NCBI GenBank assembly: GCA_964016875.1
Contig: OZ024724.1
Coordinates: 43,143,820-43,207,819 of the forward strand
Length of the DNA stretch: 64,000 nt
Source of the DNA: Fallopia convolvulus
Taxonomy: Eukaryota; Streptophyta; Magnoliopsida; Caryophyllales; Polygonaceae
Reading direction: 5' to 3'
Shown here: positions 11,599 through 22,785 of the stretch, piece by piece
Numbering within the stretch: the stretch's first letter is position 1
How the letters are laid out: each line of letters starts with the position of its first letter
Translations under genes and position numbers: made by a program
The notes under the pieces: generated by a model
The model's input: only the letters and a program-made list of their open reading frames with translations
The model's database searches: none
Told to the model about the DNA's origin: nothing

Positions 11599-14500
11599 TA
11601 TAACACCTCGACTTAACGTCGGGGCATTACCAGGTAGTTTGACCCTAACGGGTCTTACCTGAACTGGTTGACAACTAGAAAACCTGGACCTTGCAACTCG
11701 GGCACGACAAGAAAACTATTTTAAAACATCCAACTGTCGTTCAAAAATCTACATTTTTAATAATGTCATGTATGAATCCCAAATGTCTAATCGGATCCCA
11801 TTCAACACCAGAAATCCGCTAAAATCAACCCAAGAGGGCAACATCCAAAACAAATAACAAAGCTAAATAAAACTTTCAACCCACTCTGAGCCTAGTGACA
11901 CGCGTCAACGATCCGCTACAGCATCTGGCCTAGGCTCCAACACGGGACTTGTGTGAGTACCCAGAACTGAAAAATAAAGTCCCCGAGGGGTCAGCTACTA
12001 CCCTAGGCAAGCTAGATAACATGCGGCAATGGTAAGACGTTTGAAAAACAACAATTAGCCAACAACATAACCTTTAACAAGTGAATTGAACAAAATATAA
12101 AAGGCCAACACACATTTCAACAATCCGGAGAATAGGTGAAAGGAAAGACAACAAGACATACCAACAATCCCAACACAAGCAACAAAGTAAAGCATTTGAA
12201 ATAAAAACCAACACCTCGACATTCAACAAACAAAGGGAAATTCGACGAGACAAGCAATTCATTAAGCACAACGGAAATTCTCAAGGTCGGAACCAATTAA
12301 GTGACCACACACAAACACACAACATAAACACACATTCCTATTTGGGAAATGCAATTCTCCCTTCCTCCCCAGCATTCCCATCTACGACGCTAACTCACAT
12401 GCGTCCGAGTGTAGAGGCAGGCCCTCCCACTTTCCATATACGTCATCCTTCCAACCCCTGGTCAAGCCTCCATCAGAGCACTTGCCACAAGCAATCAATT
12501 TTTATTTTTAAAGGGGCCCGACCGACACACGACCATGGCTAGACGCCTCTTTGCCACCGACAATCGTCGTACATGATCGTGCCGGTTACGCTGTCAGCAC
12601 AGAGAAAGCGATACTATTTATTTTACGAGAAATCGTTTGAAATGGAAAGCGCATCACATCATGCATGAAAACATTTCTCATGGAAACATACATTCGGGGA
12701 CTAACTCCCAAAACCAATCTCACAATCACGACATGAAATCTAACAAGACTAGAATAAAGCCGAGCAAGTCGAGAACGACTTACCTGGAAGGCGATCTTCA
12801 AAGGATGTAAGAAACGCAGTGACACTAGAGACCTATGGATCATAACGTTTACGATTAAATGACTAACCGCGAGAAATAACTTACGATTCTATGCACACAT
12901 ATCTATAGTGGCGTCACCAAATGCAGACTACCATACTACCTTGGTATCCAAACCCATGCGATGTTGTCAAGGTTATACTATTTTAATCGAAAACAAAAGT
13001 ACTAAACTCAGGAGCCAAACATCAACTACGTTCATCAACAACTTAAGGTTTCGTAACTTAGCCATAAACGACACTAACTTATAAGTTCAAGGATAACAGA
13101 TTTTTAAGGTTAAATATCTAGGATAGAAACGTCAATTCCCATTCTCAAAAGCACACACAAGCACACACAATATAAGTATCCAAATATCTAACTTTGCTTC
13201 CGCATTCGAGACACTAATTCAAAGGTCTCCTACGACCAAGGGGGTCACCATGCAAGAAACCGATCAAAAGTCTTATGCCTAACAACCGAGACCAACATTC
13301 CCATCGAGATCAACTCCTAAAATGTACACATCACAATTTTCTCGAAACTGGTTTAACTCAAATGGCCTAAACTTCAGCATCCACAACAAGCCGGATTGCC
13401 CTCACACAATCAAAAATTGCCACAATGAACCATGATACATATTGAACCAAAACATAAAGGTCAGTGGAGTAAAACTAGCAATTCCAACGGATCCAACATC
13501 TCAACACACAAATTACAAAGCAACACAAGATCCAAATAATTAACATCACGTGGAAACAAGAATTTAAAGGTGCAAGGTCGACTCATTCGAGTAGAGATAT
13601 CCGACCTTCCAAAGTCGAAATCGCACACTTCCTTGAACAGAGATTTGTTTCGGATTTGAGTGTCGTTTGCGAGAACTAGACGCCCTTGACCGTCGATCTT
13701 GATCTTAGTTCGGTGTGAGGCTTCTCGTTAGGTGAAGAGGTGGCTCTATTGGGCCGGGCAACCTGATCTGCTGGTGGAAACACCACGACTTAATAAAAGG
13801 GGGGTACGACTTAGAGGAAGGAAAGAGACGAAGGGGAGAAAGACGGAACCAAACGGACAGCCCCTTACCGTCGACGAGTCAGGTGAACTGGTGGTTGATG
13901 AGGTTTACAACGGAGTCTTGAGCGACGGCGAAGTGACGAGTTTGGCCACCCCCACAACTGAATTGAAATGCGCGAAATAGCTTGATTGTTTCTGCTCTCG
14001 ATCATGCCGACGATGACTGAGAGGTCTCAAGCAAGAAGAGCTTGGTTGGGTCTTCCTCTAGCGGCGTGACAAAGAGCGCAGTCAGGGGCTCTCGATCTCC
14101 ACCTCTGTCTTGTATCTAGACGAGCGGTCCTTCGACAGGGCGGCGAACAATTCTGGCGACGGAGCGGGCTAGAAACACCGGTGGAAGTGCAAGACGCTAG
14201 CTCCGATCTCCTGCTCCGAGTGACGGTCTTGCACAGGATCGGTGAAGATAACAAGACCTAAAATACATAATATAATAACCTTGAATATCACAAAAAGATA
14301 CTCTACTGACACGGAAATAATTTCCCGCACAGGATCGGTGAGTCACAAAGTCAACCCTCGAAATTTCTGTCTCGTGGCCTCGTTAACGAGCCCTCACAAC
14401 CTCATTAACGAGCCTGGGCTTGATTTCTTCCACACTTTATCTCGTAAATCTTAAACTCTGACTTCTTCAAACTCGTATTCCTCCGTCTTTCACTGTAGCA

Positions 14501-14913
14501 CTCCAAATTCAGCTCCATATAGCTCCTTTTCCTTGCTAAAACCTACAAAATACATAAAATAGAGTAGCTTCCATACTTTCCATAGAAATATGCAAAACTA
14601 TCCAAAAACACACAAAACTAAACCTAAACTAATCAAAACTAAACCTAATAAACAAAGAAAACCTATTAAAAACTATACTAAAAATGCGAACATCAACGAG
14701 CGGCGCTTAGAAATAAGAGCTGACAAGGAGAAAGAAGAATAGGGCAGAAGAGGAGGAAAAAGGGCTAGGGTTTGGGCTTCTATAAAAGTTTGGGCTTTAA
14801 TATGGTCCAAATGGCATATTAAGATGAAATAGTAATTAAAGGGAAAAAAATAAGAGAGAGAAGTTGGAATGTAGAAATTAGCTATCGGGTTTACCAAAAT
14901 TCCGAGTGTTACA
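11599..14913 (-). repeat. Tekay 5' LTR with partly deleted nested LTR
   Basis: Homologous to 2556-6923 along its length. The terminal CA has become TA at the primer-site end. The nested Athila-type LTR is at the same insertion point, but its part next to the insertion site (about 1.05 kb) is missing: the left Tekay flank jumps at about 14231 to a short repeated ACAGGATCGGTGA and then to the inner part of the nested LTR, ending at GCGAACATCAACGAG. The ACAGGATCGGTGA recurs about 100 bp on (near 14330), which suggests a copy-paste repair junction. Confidence 0.85.
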
Positions 14914-15207
14914 TTATACCCCCCTTAAGAAAGTTTTGTCCCGAAACTTCCGTGGTCAAAAGTGGAAGCCCACAAGGGTTTTCGAGATTTCACAACCTCT
15001 CCCCCTTGAAGAGGTTCGCCCTCGAACCCTAATTCATCGACAACAACTTAAACTTAACATGGGGAAACAAAACGCATTCACCAGTACTATAACTAAGAAG
15101 AAGGGAAACCAATCCATATACACATGTTAAAACACAAACAAGCAAACAACAACCACGCTAAGCATTACTAAGTCATAACAAACGTCGAGCTTACTCCCGA
15201 GTAACCC

Positions 15208-16688
15208 CTAAACTCTCCTCTCAAAAACCTCTACTAAGCCTGAGTACATCTCAGGGTAGTTCTCTCTCATTCTATCCTCAGTCTCCCAAGTGGCCTCCTC
15301 GACACCTCGCCGAGACCACTGAATCAATACTAACTGTATCTCCTTGTTCCGTAGCTTCTTCAAACACTTGTCTAGGATCGCTATCGGCTGCTCTCTGAAA
15401 GTATGGTCGGGCTCAACCTCCAACTCTTCATAGTTGAGCTTGTGGCTGGGATCCGGAACATACTGTGTTAGCTGTGACACGTGAAAAACAGGGTGAACTC
15501 CATCCAAGGCGGGCGGTAGCGCTAGTTTGTAAGCTACCTCGCCAACTCTCTCCAGTATCTCAAACGGTCCAATGTAGCGGGGACTCAACTTCCCTTTAAC
15601 TCCAAATCTTCTCACACCATGAGTAGGCGACACTCTCAACCAGACGTGTGCCCCTATCTCAAACTCTAGTGGTCGACGTCGCTTGTCTGCATAGGATTTC
15701 TGGCGGCTTTGGGCAACTAGAATATGCTCTCGTATCAAGTCCACCTTCCCAATCGTCTCCTCTATCATTTGCGGCCTCTCTCCTACAACATCTGACAGGT
15801 CATCCCAACACAAAGGTGTCCTACACTTCCGACCATACAAGGCTTTATACGAAGCCATTTGAATCGAGGTGTGCCAACTATTGTTGTAGGCAAACTCCAC
15901 CAATGCTAGATGATCCGACCAATGACCTCCCCAATACAAACACAGGACCTCAACATGTCCTCTAGAGTCTGAATTGTCCTCTCGGACTGGCCATCTGACT
16001 GCGGGTGGTAAGAAGTCGTGAAATGCAATCTCGTCCCAAGTGCCTGATGTACTTGTTGCCAAAATCCGGAAGTGAAACACCAATCACGATCTGACACAAT
16101 CTTCTTGGGTACACCATGCAGTCTAACTATTTGATTTACAAACACCTCTACCAGTTTGTTAATTTTCCAAGCCTCCTTAATAAGCAAGAAGCGAGCAATC
16201 TTGGTCAATCTATCCACTACAACCCAGATGGCATCATGTCCCTTGCTGATTCGTAACCCCGTGACAAAATCCATGGAAATATCCTCCCACTTCCACTCGG
16301 GAATAGGTAGGGTTTGGTGCACACCTCCCGGCCTTTGGTGCTCAATCTTCACCTATTGACAAACCTGACACTTAGCCACGAATCTTGCTACATCTGGCTT
16401 CATGCCCTCCCACCAGTAGTATTGTCGTAAATCTTTGTACATCTTACTCGCTCCAGGGTGAATCGAGTAAGGTGTAGCGTTGGCTTCTTGCAAAATCTTC
16501 TGTCTTAACTCTTCATCTTGAGGCACACAGATCCGGCCGCGCAAACTCAAGATACCATCTGCTCTCTCTACAAAATCAGGTGCCTCACCACGGCTTAATT
16601 TCTGCTTCAGCTCCTGAATCATTTGACACACTTCTTGTTTCTTTCTCACTTCTTCAAGAAAAGTCGGTTCACACTCCATAATACTCAA
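15208..16688 (-). pseudogene. Tekay integrase with chromodomain, second internal region
   Basis: Partial second internal region. In order it holds the zinc-binding domain ([17 protein letters not shown], then CQVCQ), an in-frame TAG at 16353, and the catalytic core with all three acidic positions (ISMDFVTGL, VSDRDWCFTS, SDGQSERTIQTLE). A frameshift follows at about 15930-15965, then the LVEFAYNNSWH segment, the GPF/Y region and the chromodomain (WSRRGVEEATWETED). It supplies the core that is deleted at 7617. The 5' side is cut at 16698 inside the RNase H-integrase linker, where an Athila-type LTR begins. Confidence 0.88.
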
Positions 16689-16698
16689 TCTACCCTAG

Positions 16699-18214
16699 TG
16701 TTGAGAGGGTTTCTTGACAACAAATAAATTTATAATCAAGACCCCACTGAGTACAAGGAGGTCAGGTTCGTCCACGGGAATTAGAAGTATCTAAATCTAG
16801 TTATTAATCCTAACAAAATAAAACAAAACAAAGCAAAACACACGCAGCAGGTGCTCAGCACCGACCCACACCAGGTCGTAACCGACCTACGACTCGACAC
16901 AAAATGCAGGAGAAAAACCGGAAAGGATGGGAGCGCAACATCGACCTAAAAGGGGTCGTAACCGACCTATCCAGGTAACTAATAAACTTCGAAAAATCAA
17001 ATTAAAAGAGATCTAGAGCAAAGGATTCACCACAACAAGCTATGCATGCAAACATGAATCAAAATCAACCCATAGTAATCTCATGAATGACTTTTGCCAT
17101 GAATAATCAAGTAAAAATCTCAACTTTCATAAAGATCTAAACTTGCAACCCTACTTGTTTTCTAAAGGTTTTAACTTTCGTTTCAACCTAATTATTATCC
17201 AAATTCACAATTTGATCTTTCGATTCAATCATAAACATGAACATGCCTCAATTTTCATCAAGGAATTAATAGCAAAACAAGAGGATAAAGGATAGAGATT
17301 AAAAGGGATGGTTTATTCAAAGATTCATGCTTTAATCATGCACAACTCGTCCGGTTTCACCCCAACCCTAGAAAAATAGACTACTCACGAACCATGGCAC
17401 AATCAACAACCATAAATAAAAGAGAAGACATAATTCAAAACCAAACAAACTTCAATTAAAAAGACAACTTACAAAATCTCAAGCAAACCTCCAAGTCTCC
17501 CTTAAAATTGTCCAAGAGCTTGGAATCAAAGTTAACCTAGAAAACAGACTTGCAACTTGTTCCGTCTCTCCAAAATAACGTCTCTCCGAAAATCTCCCTA
17601 AGCGTCCCCCTCAAAATTAACCCTAAAAGAACCTTATATAGTAGTGGGAATGTCTTCATAAGGAAACTAAATTCTATCTTAAAAAGGCCCATAAAAACAT
17701 TTACTAAAACCTAACTTAAGGCGCAAGTTTTAATCTCGCAATGCACGGAGGTGGTCGTCTCCGACCTAGAGTAGGTCGTCATCAACCTAGACATCACTCG
17801 TTTTCTTCACTTCTTCGCTCGAAACTTGCTCCAAAGCTTGGTTCTTCTCCAATGTTCCTTCTTTAATCACTCTTGGCCTTCTAACACTTCCTTTAGCTCC
17901 TTCTTAAAGAACCTTGATCTTGAAATCTTCACCTTGGATTCATCAAACCTTCAAATGCAATCGACTCTTGCCCTTCTATCAACATCACCACAAGACAACT
18001 CTAACGCCACCTTCTAGAAAGCTTGAAAAACCGGGATATCTCCTCCTCAACGCTTCAAACACCTACAAAACACCATCAAAGCTTATGTAGACTCCATATC
18101 TTAAGATGATATGAAAACCTACACAAACGACTCAAGACAACACAATAAACCAAGAAAATACTCAATCATAGCTAGAAAACTACCCACAAAAACCAACTAA
18201 AAAGTACAACATCA
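16699..18214 (-). repeat. Athila-type 3' LTR (element truncated)
   Basis: A 1516-bp LTR. The plus strand starts TGTTGAGAGGGTTTCTTGAC and ends in ACATCA, the same ends as the LTRs at 54690-56195. It is followed directly by the polypurine tract seen as ATACCCCATACTTAG. The interior is diverged from the others, and its palindromic modules read GGTCGTAACCGACC (near 16864-16975) and GGTCGTCTCCGACC (near 17752) instead of GTTAAC types. The 5 bp before it are CCTAG; no partner duplication remains. A TATATAAG-like promoter motif lies on the minus strand near 17630-17640. Confidence 0.85.
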
Positions 18215-18990
18215 AAATACCCCATACTTAGACTTGCTTGTCCTCAAGCAATCACTTAACATGCATCATAACCAAAAAACAAAACTCAAGAATCACCTTT
18301 ATAGAAAAAGAAGCACAAGTAGAATAGTGAGCAAACAACTTCCACGTCCTAGCACACATGAACATTCTAAGCAATCACAATCCAACCTCACCAAGGAATG
18401 TATTTCACTTAACTCTCAAAGTGTTTTGGGTATAAAAATAATCACTCGACTCAAATTCCAAACACAAAACCGCATAGTCAATGGAACTTATATAAACAAA
18501 CTCTCCAACGAAGAAGTCAAAACAAGTCAAATCATCAAATGAACTCGGGGGCTCAATGAAAACTTCAAAGAAGTCTTCATTCGGCCGGGTTGTAATGGGG
18601 CTTGGTAATAACAAAGGGTGTGGAAATATTTTGGCCTTGTGGTGCTAACTAATTCGCGAATCAAAACTCCTAGACTACACATCACTTAACCAACATTCTT
18701 TCCTCTTACAATCACCAAACACTTAAAGCTTTTCAATGCACTTCCCTTTTTACCTATTATTATTGTCTTTCTTCTATTCTTCGAAGGCTTTGGACTCTTA
18801 TACTTATCACATGACTTTCACCGTTTTTTTTTTGGGGGGGGGGGGGGGCGGGGGTCGGCACCGACCTTCTTTGGGTTGGTTACGACCTACATATGTGCAC
18901 TTCGAGCCCAAAACACTTCATACTTATGATTTTCCAAAGACAACACTCTTTATCTACCTTCCACAATCACTTTGTTCCCGCAAGTTCTTC
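18215..18990 (-). mobile_element. 3' UTR of the truncated Athila-type element
   Basis: Matches the 3' end of the element at 45827-56195. The polypurine tract and the CTTGCTTGTCCTCAAGCAAT segment are followed by the block ATTCGGCCGGGTTGTAATGG. No protein-coding content is visible. A run of T then about 15 G near 18824-18849 directly precedes a palindromic module (GGTCGGCACCGACC, near 18853). Similarity fades near 18990 and DNA assigned to the Tat element follows. The exact junction is uncertain. Confidence 0.6.
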
Positions 18991-19094
18991 CGCCAATGCC
19001 CAGAAGCCGTCACGGACACTGCCAATCCTGCCACCGAAACCCCGAAGAATTAAAAGATGCTCTTCTCATCCCTCTTCTTGTTTTTTTTTTGTTG

Positions 19095-19202
19095 GTAGCC
19101 CTGCGGGGTTTGTAACGAAACATCTTGGCCCTTGCGGCCCTTATTTTGGTGGCCCTACAGGGTCTGTAATTAAACATCTTGGCCCTTGTGGCCTTTTCTT
19201 TC
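19095..19202. repeat. Two tandem copies of a 54-bp unit
   Basis: The unit contains CATCTTGGCCCTTG flanked by GGCCCT and ending in GGCC(C/T)TT. Copies start at about 19095 and 19149 and differ at several bases. It lies in the presumed 3' UTR of the Tat element, left of the 43-bp minisatellite. Confidence 0.75.
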
Positions 19203-19403
19203 CTATGATTGTTCGTTTGCTTTGTTATATGTGATATGTGTCTATCTAACCCCATGGGGCGAGTGGCAAAACTATTGTGGCACTCGGGCCACATTATGTG
19301 CCCAATGCTGCCAAGGCCATCGCCCCTCTTCAACTCCATCCTGCACTCTGCACCAGTTGGCATCTTGAGAAAAACGCACTTGGCGAAAATTTTATGTGTT
19401 TAA

Positions 19404-19549
19404 GCGAGAATCTCCAACCCCAAGCGGGGAGCAAGGGGTGGACTTAACGAGATTCTCCAACCCCAAGCGGGAAGTGAGGGGTGGACTTAACGAGATTTTC
19501 CAACCCCAAGCAGGAAGCGAGGGATGGACTTAACGAGATTCTCCAGCCC
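19404..19549. repeat. 43-bp minisatellite, left part (about 3.3 copies)
   Basis: Unit of 43 bp containing GATTCTCCAACCCCAAGCGG and a GGTGGACTTAACGA segment. It is cut at 19549 by the Athila insertion and resumes at 31971, so the two parts were one array. Confidence 0.93.
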
Positions 19550-20932
19550 TGATAGAGCATATAGGTATAGGCTTTAGAGCATGTTTTTATTCTCGTTATA
19601 TGCATTTTTAGCTAGGATTTCATTCTAAGTTAAGTTTAGTTTTTATTTTCGTTTAGTTCGGAATCTACGCGTCTTTGTGCATAATTGCAGGTCGGATGAT
19701 GGAAGGCAGTAGATGGAAAGCTTAGGACAGACTTCGGAACGCATAGGAAGCATTGGAAATGAAGATCGAGGCAAAGGATTACAAAGGCAAGAAGTGAAGG
19801 CCAAACCACGGAGTGAATCCAAGACCGCGCCGAGGGGATAGAGTTGCTGCGGCGCCAGCGCGGGCAAACCCGGGAGAGCGCAACCGCGCTCTGGGGTGTG
19901 TCAAACCGCGCTCTGGCGCGTCCACGTGACATGGACTTGGGCTTTGCGAGATCTTGTGGGCCGACTTTCTTAATGTTTGTTTGGATATTTTTAGATCTTT
20001 TGGATATTTTTAGCATAATATAAATACTTTCTCTAGGTTTTATTTTGGATCTTATGCTATCTTTTTGAGTTTTATGCAATTTGGAGATTTGTGGGAGACA
20101 AACCCTAGTTTTGCAATTGAAGATCAATTTGACTTTTGTAAGTTTGATTTTTCTTTAATGTCGATTTCTAGCTAATTTTATCATGTCCAATTAGTTAGTT
20201 GAAGTTGCGTGCATGATTGTTTGTGAGATTTGAATTATTTTAGTTTGCCTTGACTAGATTGAATCTCTCCATGCTTAATTGATTAAATTCACTTAGGATT
20301 ATAATAGCTTGGTCACCTATTTTACTTCTAGGTTGAATTACAACTAGAATAATTAAATAGACGGTGGAATTTGATTATTTATGGATGAATCCTTTGATTA
20401 AACTTATAGACGGTGGAATAAGGTTAATCAAAGGCGGAGAATTTAATCACAAGACTTCGTGAATAGACGGTGGAATTCATGAATATTGTTTCTATTGAAT
20501 GCTTTGAACTTAATTGCATGATCAACTTGACATAGAAGGTTTTCTAGGTTAATTGATTAAAAGGTTGTTAAAGACGGTGTATATTAACAACCACAATAAG
20601 CTTGAATTCATAAATTCACAATAGATTAGTCAAGGGAAATTGAAATAAGGATAATCGATGATCAAAACTCATGTATGCAATGGATACAAAACTAGTTGGA
20701 TGCTTTTCTCCATATTTGAATCTCAACTTACTTTACTTGTTTAGTTTTAATTAGTTTAATTACTTAGATTTTAGTTTATAATCACAAAACCCCCCTTTCT
20801 GCTTAGTAATATTATATAAATACGAATAATCTGAGTCCTTGTGGGTTCGACCCTTGCTTCCACTATACTTAGGTTAGGAAGTTAGGAATTTTCTTTGACA
20901 GTGCTTTTATAGCGACGAAAAAGTGCTCGTCA
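19550..20932 (+). repeat. Athila 5' LTR
   Basis: Starts TGATAGAGCATATAGG and ends GTGCTCGTCA. It contains a GC-rich module at about 19828-19920 with the near-palindrome GAGCGCAACCGCGCTC, and a TATA box at 20019-20026. Repeated short segments reading TAGACGGTGGAAT occur near 20357, 20406 and 20464. Confidence 0.95.
20019..20026 (+). promoter_or_regulatory. TATA box of the Athila LTR
   Basis: TATAAATA in an AT-rich stretch about 470 bp into the LTR, followed by CTTTCTCTAGG. It is the only good TATA match in the U3 portion. The same octamer is at 31057-31064 in the 3' LTR. The transcription start would lie about 30 bp downstream. Confidence 0.65.
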
Positions 20933-20936
20933 AATT

Positions 20937-20954
20937 TGGCGCCGTTGCCGGGGA
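20937..20954 (+). other. Primer binding site, tRNA-Asp
   Basis: TGGCGCCGTTGCCGGGGA begins four bases after the LTR end. It is complementary to the 3' end of plant tRNA-Asp(GUC), the primer typical of Athila elements. Confidence 0.9.
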
Positions 20955-21026
20955 CTCGGCAAATTATTTGTATTTATCTAGTGTTACTTTTTATTTCTTT
21001 TTGGGTGTGAACCACTTGTATTGTTC

Positions 21027-22135
21027 ATACCCGTGCTACTAATCCATCTCTTGTTGCGTTTGATTCAGAAATCAAAAGGACAATCTCTAGGTTGCGCAAG
21101 CAAGCTCGTGCGAATTCTCGAGAACTACCGTTCAACCTGGCATCTTCTTCTTCTTCTTCTGATTCTGATTCTGATAGCGTTCCTGAAATACCAGAGATGG
21201 ATCAGACACTGAGACAGTTAACTGCACCAGATTTGGCACAACAACCATTGGCGGTGAAGATACCTGCACTCCCTGACGGTGTCCAATTTGAACTGAAATC
21301 ACGATTGATTCACCTCCTTCCTCAATTCTATGGGAAGGCGGGTGAAGATCCCAACAAGCATTTATCGGTTTTTCATGCTGTCTGCACTAGCATGAAACCA
21401 AATGGAGTCACTGACGACCAAATCAAGTTGAGAGCTTTTGCGTTCTCTTTGAAAGATGCAGCGAGTGACTGGCTCTATTATTTGGCTCCTGGCAGTATCG
21501 AGACTTGGGAGGAACTGAAAAGGCTTTCCTTGAGAAGTATTTCCCAGCCACAAAGCTCTCGAGTATGAAAAAGAGTATTAGCAACATTGAACAACTCCCG
21601 AATGAATCGCTTTATGAGTATTATTTGGCTCCTGGTAGTATCGAGACTTGGGAGGAACTGAGGGCTTATTGGATGAAGAACGCCGACATGTTAATGCTGC
21701 TTGTGGAGGGAACATCCTGAACAAGACTCCTGAACAAGCTTTTGATCTATTTCATGAACTTTCTGAAGGCTGTCGTCAATTCAGCAAAAGAGCATCAATG
21801 AAGGCAACCAATTCTGTTGATGTTACAACTTTACATGAAGATGTGAATGAGTTGAAGTCAATGTTCAGGCAATTCATGTTGAAGGGACCACAACAAGTCA
21901 AGCCTTGCGGTTTCTGCTCTGATGTTACTCATAAGACGGATTCTTGTCCTACTCTTCATGCTCAAGAGGAGGAAGTTAATGCACTTGGAGGCTATGGGCC
22001 AAGAAGACCAGCATATGATCCTTATTCAAACTCGTACAATCCAGGCTTGAAGGATCATCACAATTTGAGGTACGGAAATAAAAAATCAACAACATGCACC
22101 TCAAAACGGGCCTCTAGGTTTTAGACCTCCTTTTC
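21027..22135 (+). pseudogene. Athila gag, frameshifted
   Basis: Gag-like protein with the signatures FYGKAGEDPNKHLSVFHAVC, LRAFAFSLKDAASDWLYYL, FLEKYFPATKLSSMKKSI and, after further shifts, LNKTPEQAFDLFHEL and one CCHC zinc knuckle (CGFCSDVTHKTDSC). At least three frame changes occur (near 21520, 21660 and 22085-22190). A 41-bp segment encoding LAPGSIETWEEL is repeated 144 bp downstream (21477 and 21621) and takes the place of the usual segment after ESLYEY. No ATG is evident before the conserved region; upstream TGA at about 21007. This copy cannot make full Gag and would need it in trans. Confidence 0.88.
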
Positions 22136-22785
22136 AACATCAACCTCAGAATCAAGCACCGAATCAAGGCCCATCCTCATCCACAGATGATATGATCCGT
22201 GCTCTTACCCAGAATATGACCATTATGCAGCAGACAATGGGCCAAATTCAGCAAGACACCAAGTCGAGCATCACCAACTTGGAAAATCAAATGAGCCAAC
22301 TTGCAAAGGCTATGAGCAAATTTGAAGCTAAAGATTCCAACAGGTTACCCTCTCAGACGGAACTCAATCCTAAACAGAATGTGAATGCAATCTCTCTCCG
22401 TAGTGGTAAAGTGTTGGAAAACAAAGCCGAAAAGCAACAAACTTTGCCTGATGAAGAAATTGAGGGAGGCGAAAATTCGGAGTTGGAATATCATGCTGAG
22501 CGCGGGCAAAGCAGCCAGAGCGCCCCCCCCCCCCCCCCCCGCGCGCCACTGAGCCACTAACCGCGCTCTGAGGAGCCGAGTTACTGCGGCCAGAGCGCGG
22601 TCAAAACCGGCTAGAGCGCGACCGCGCTCCGGGATGGCCAAACCGCGCCGACGGTGATTTGCGAAGGTCCTTCGATTCCTTCGACTTCGGCTCTCAAACC
22701 TCCTCCACCTTTTCCCGAAGCCTTAAAGGAGACCCGTAAGATCTAGAACGATAAAGAGATCTTCGAAACATTTAGCAAGTGCGAG
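22136..22785 (+). other. Gag-protease linker with GC-rich palindromic module
   Basis: Encodes the conserved Athila linker (NVNAISLRSGKVLE near 22378) in the same frame as the downstream pol, then is interrupted by stops at 22558, about 22612 and about 22742. A run of 18 C at 22523-22540 abuts GCGCGCC. A GC-rich module at about 22496-22650 contains GAGCGCGACCGCGCTC. The stops separate gag from pol in this copy. Confidence 0.8.

Larger units (their letters stand above)
2556..16698 (-). mobile_element. Tekay/Del-type chromovirus block: LTR-internal-LTR-partial internal
   Basis: A minus-strand Ty3/gypsy chromovirus. Read on its own strand, the block is a partial internal region (16698 to 14914), a 5' LTR (14913 to 11599), a tRNA-Met primer site, gag-protease-RT-RNase H-integrase-chromodomain, a polypurine tract, then a 3' LTR (6923 to 2556). 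A second polypurine tract and second integrase-chromodomain segment lie beyond the 5' LTR, so two internal regions share one LTR. This arrangement arises by LTR-LTR recombination or tandem duplication, not by simple insertion. Coding is destroyed by in-frame stops, a frameshift and an integrase deletion. Junction 16698/16699 is an abrupt switch to an Athila-type LTR. No target duplication can be assigned because the far end is lost. Confidence 0.85.

Noticed and set aside
19404..19549. CRISPR-like repeat array
   Set aside because: The 43-bp units are directly adjacent with no spacers, in a plant retroelement; it is a minisatellite.
20937..20954. tRNA-Asp gene
   Set aside because: Only the 18 bases complementary to the tRNA 3' end are present; it is a primer binding site.
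22345..22641. Minus-strand open frame over the gag-protease linker
   Set aside because: Shadow of the plus-strand linker and poly-C tract; the Ala/Gly-rich run reflects GC content only.
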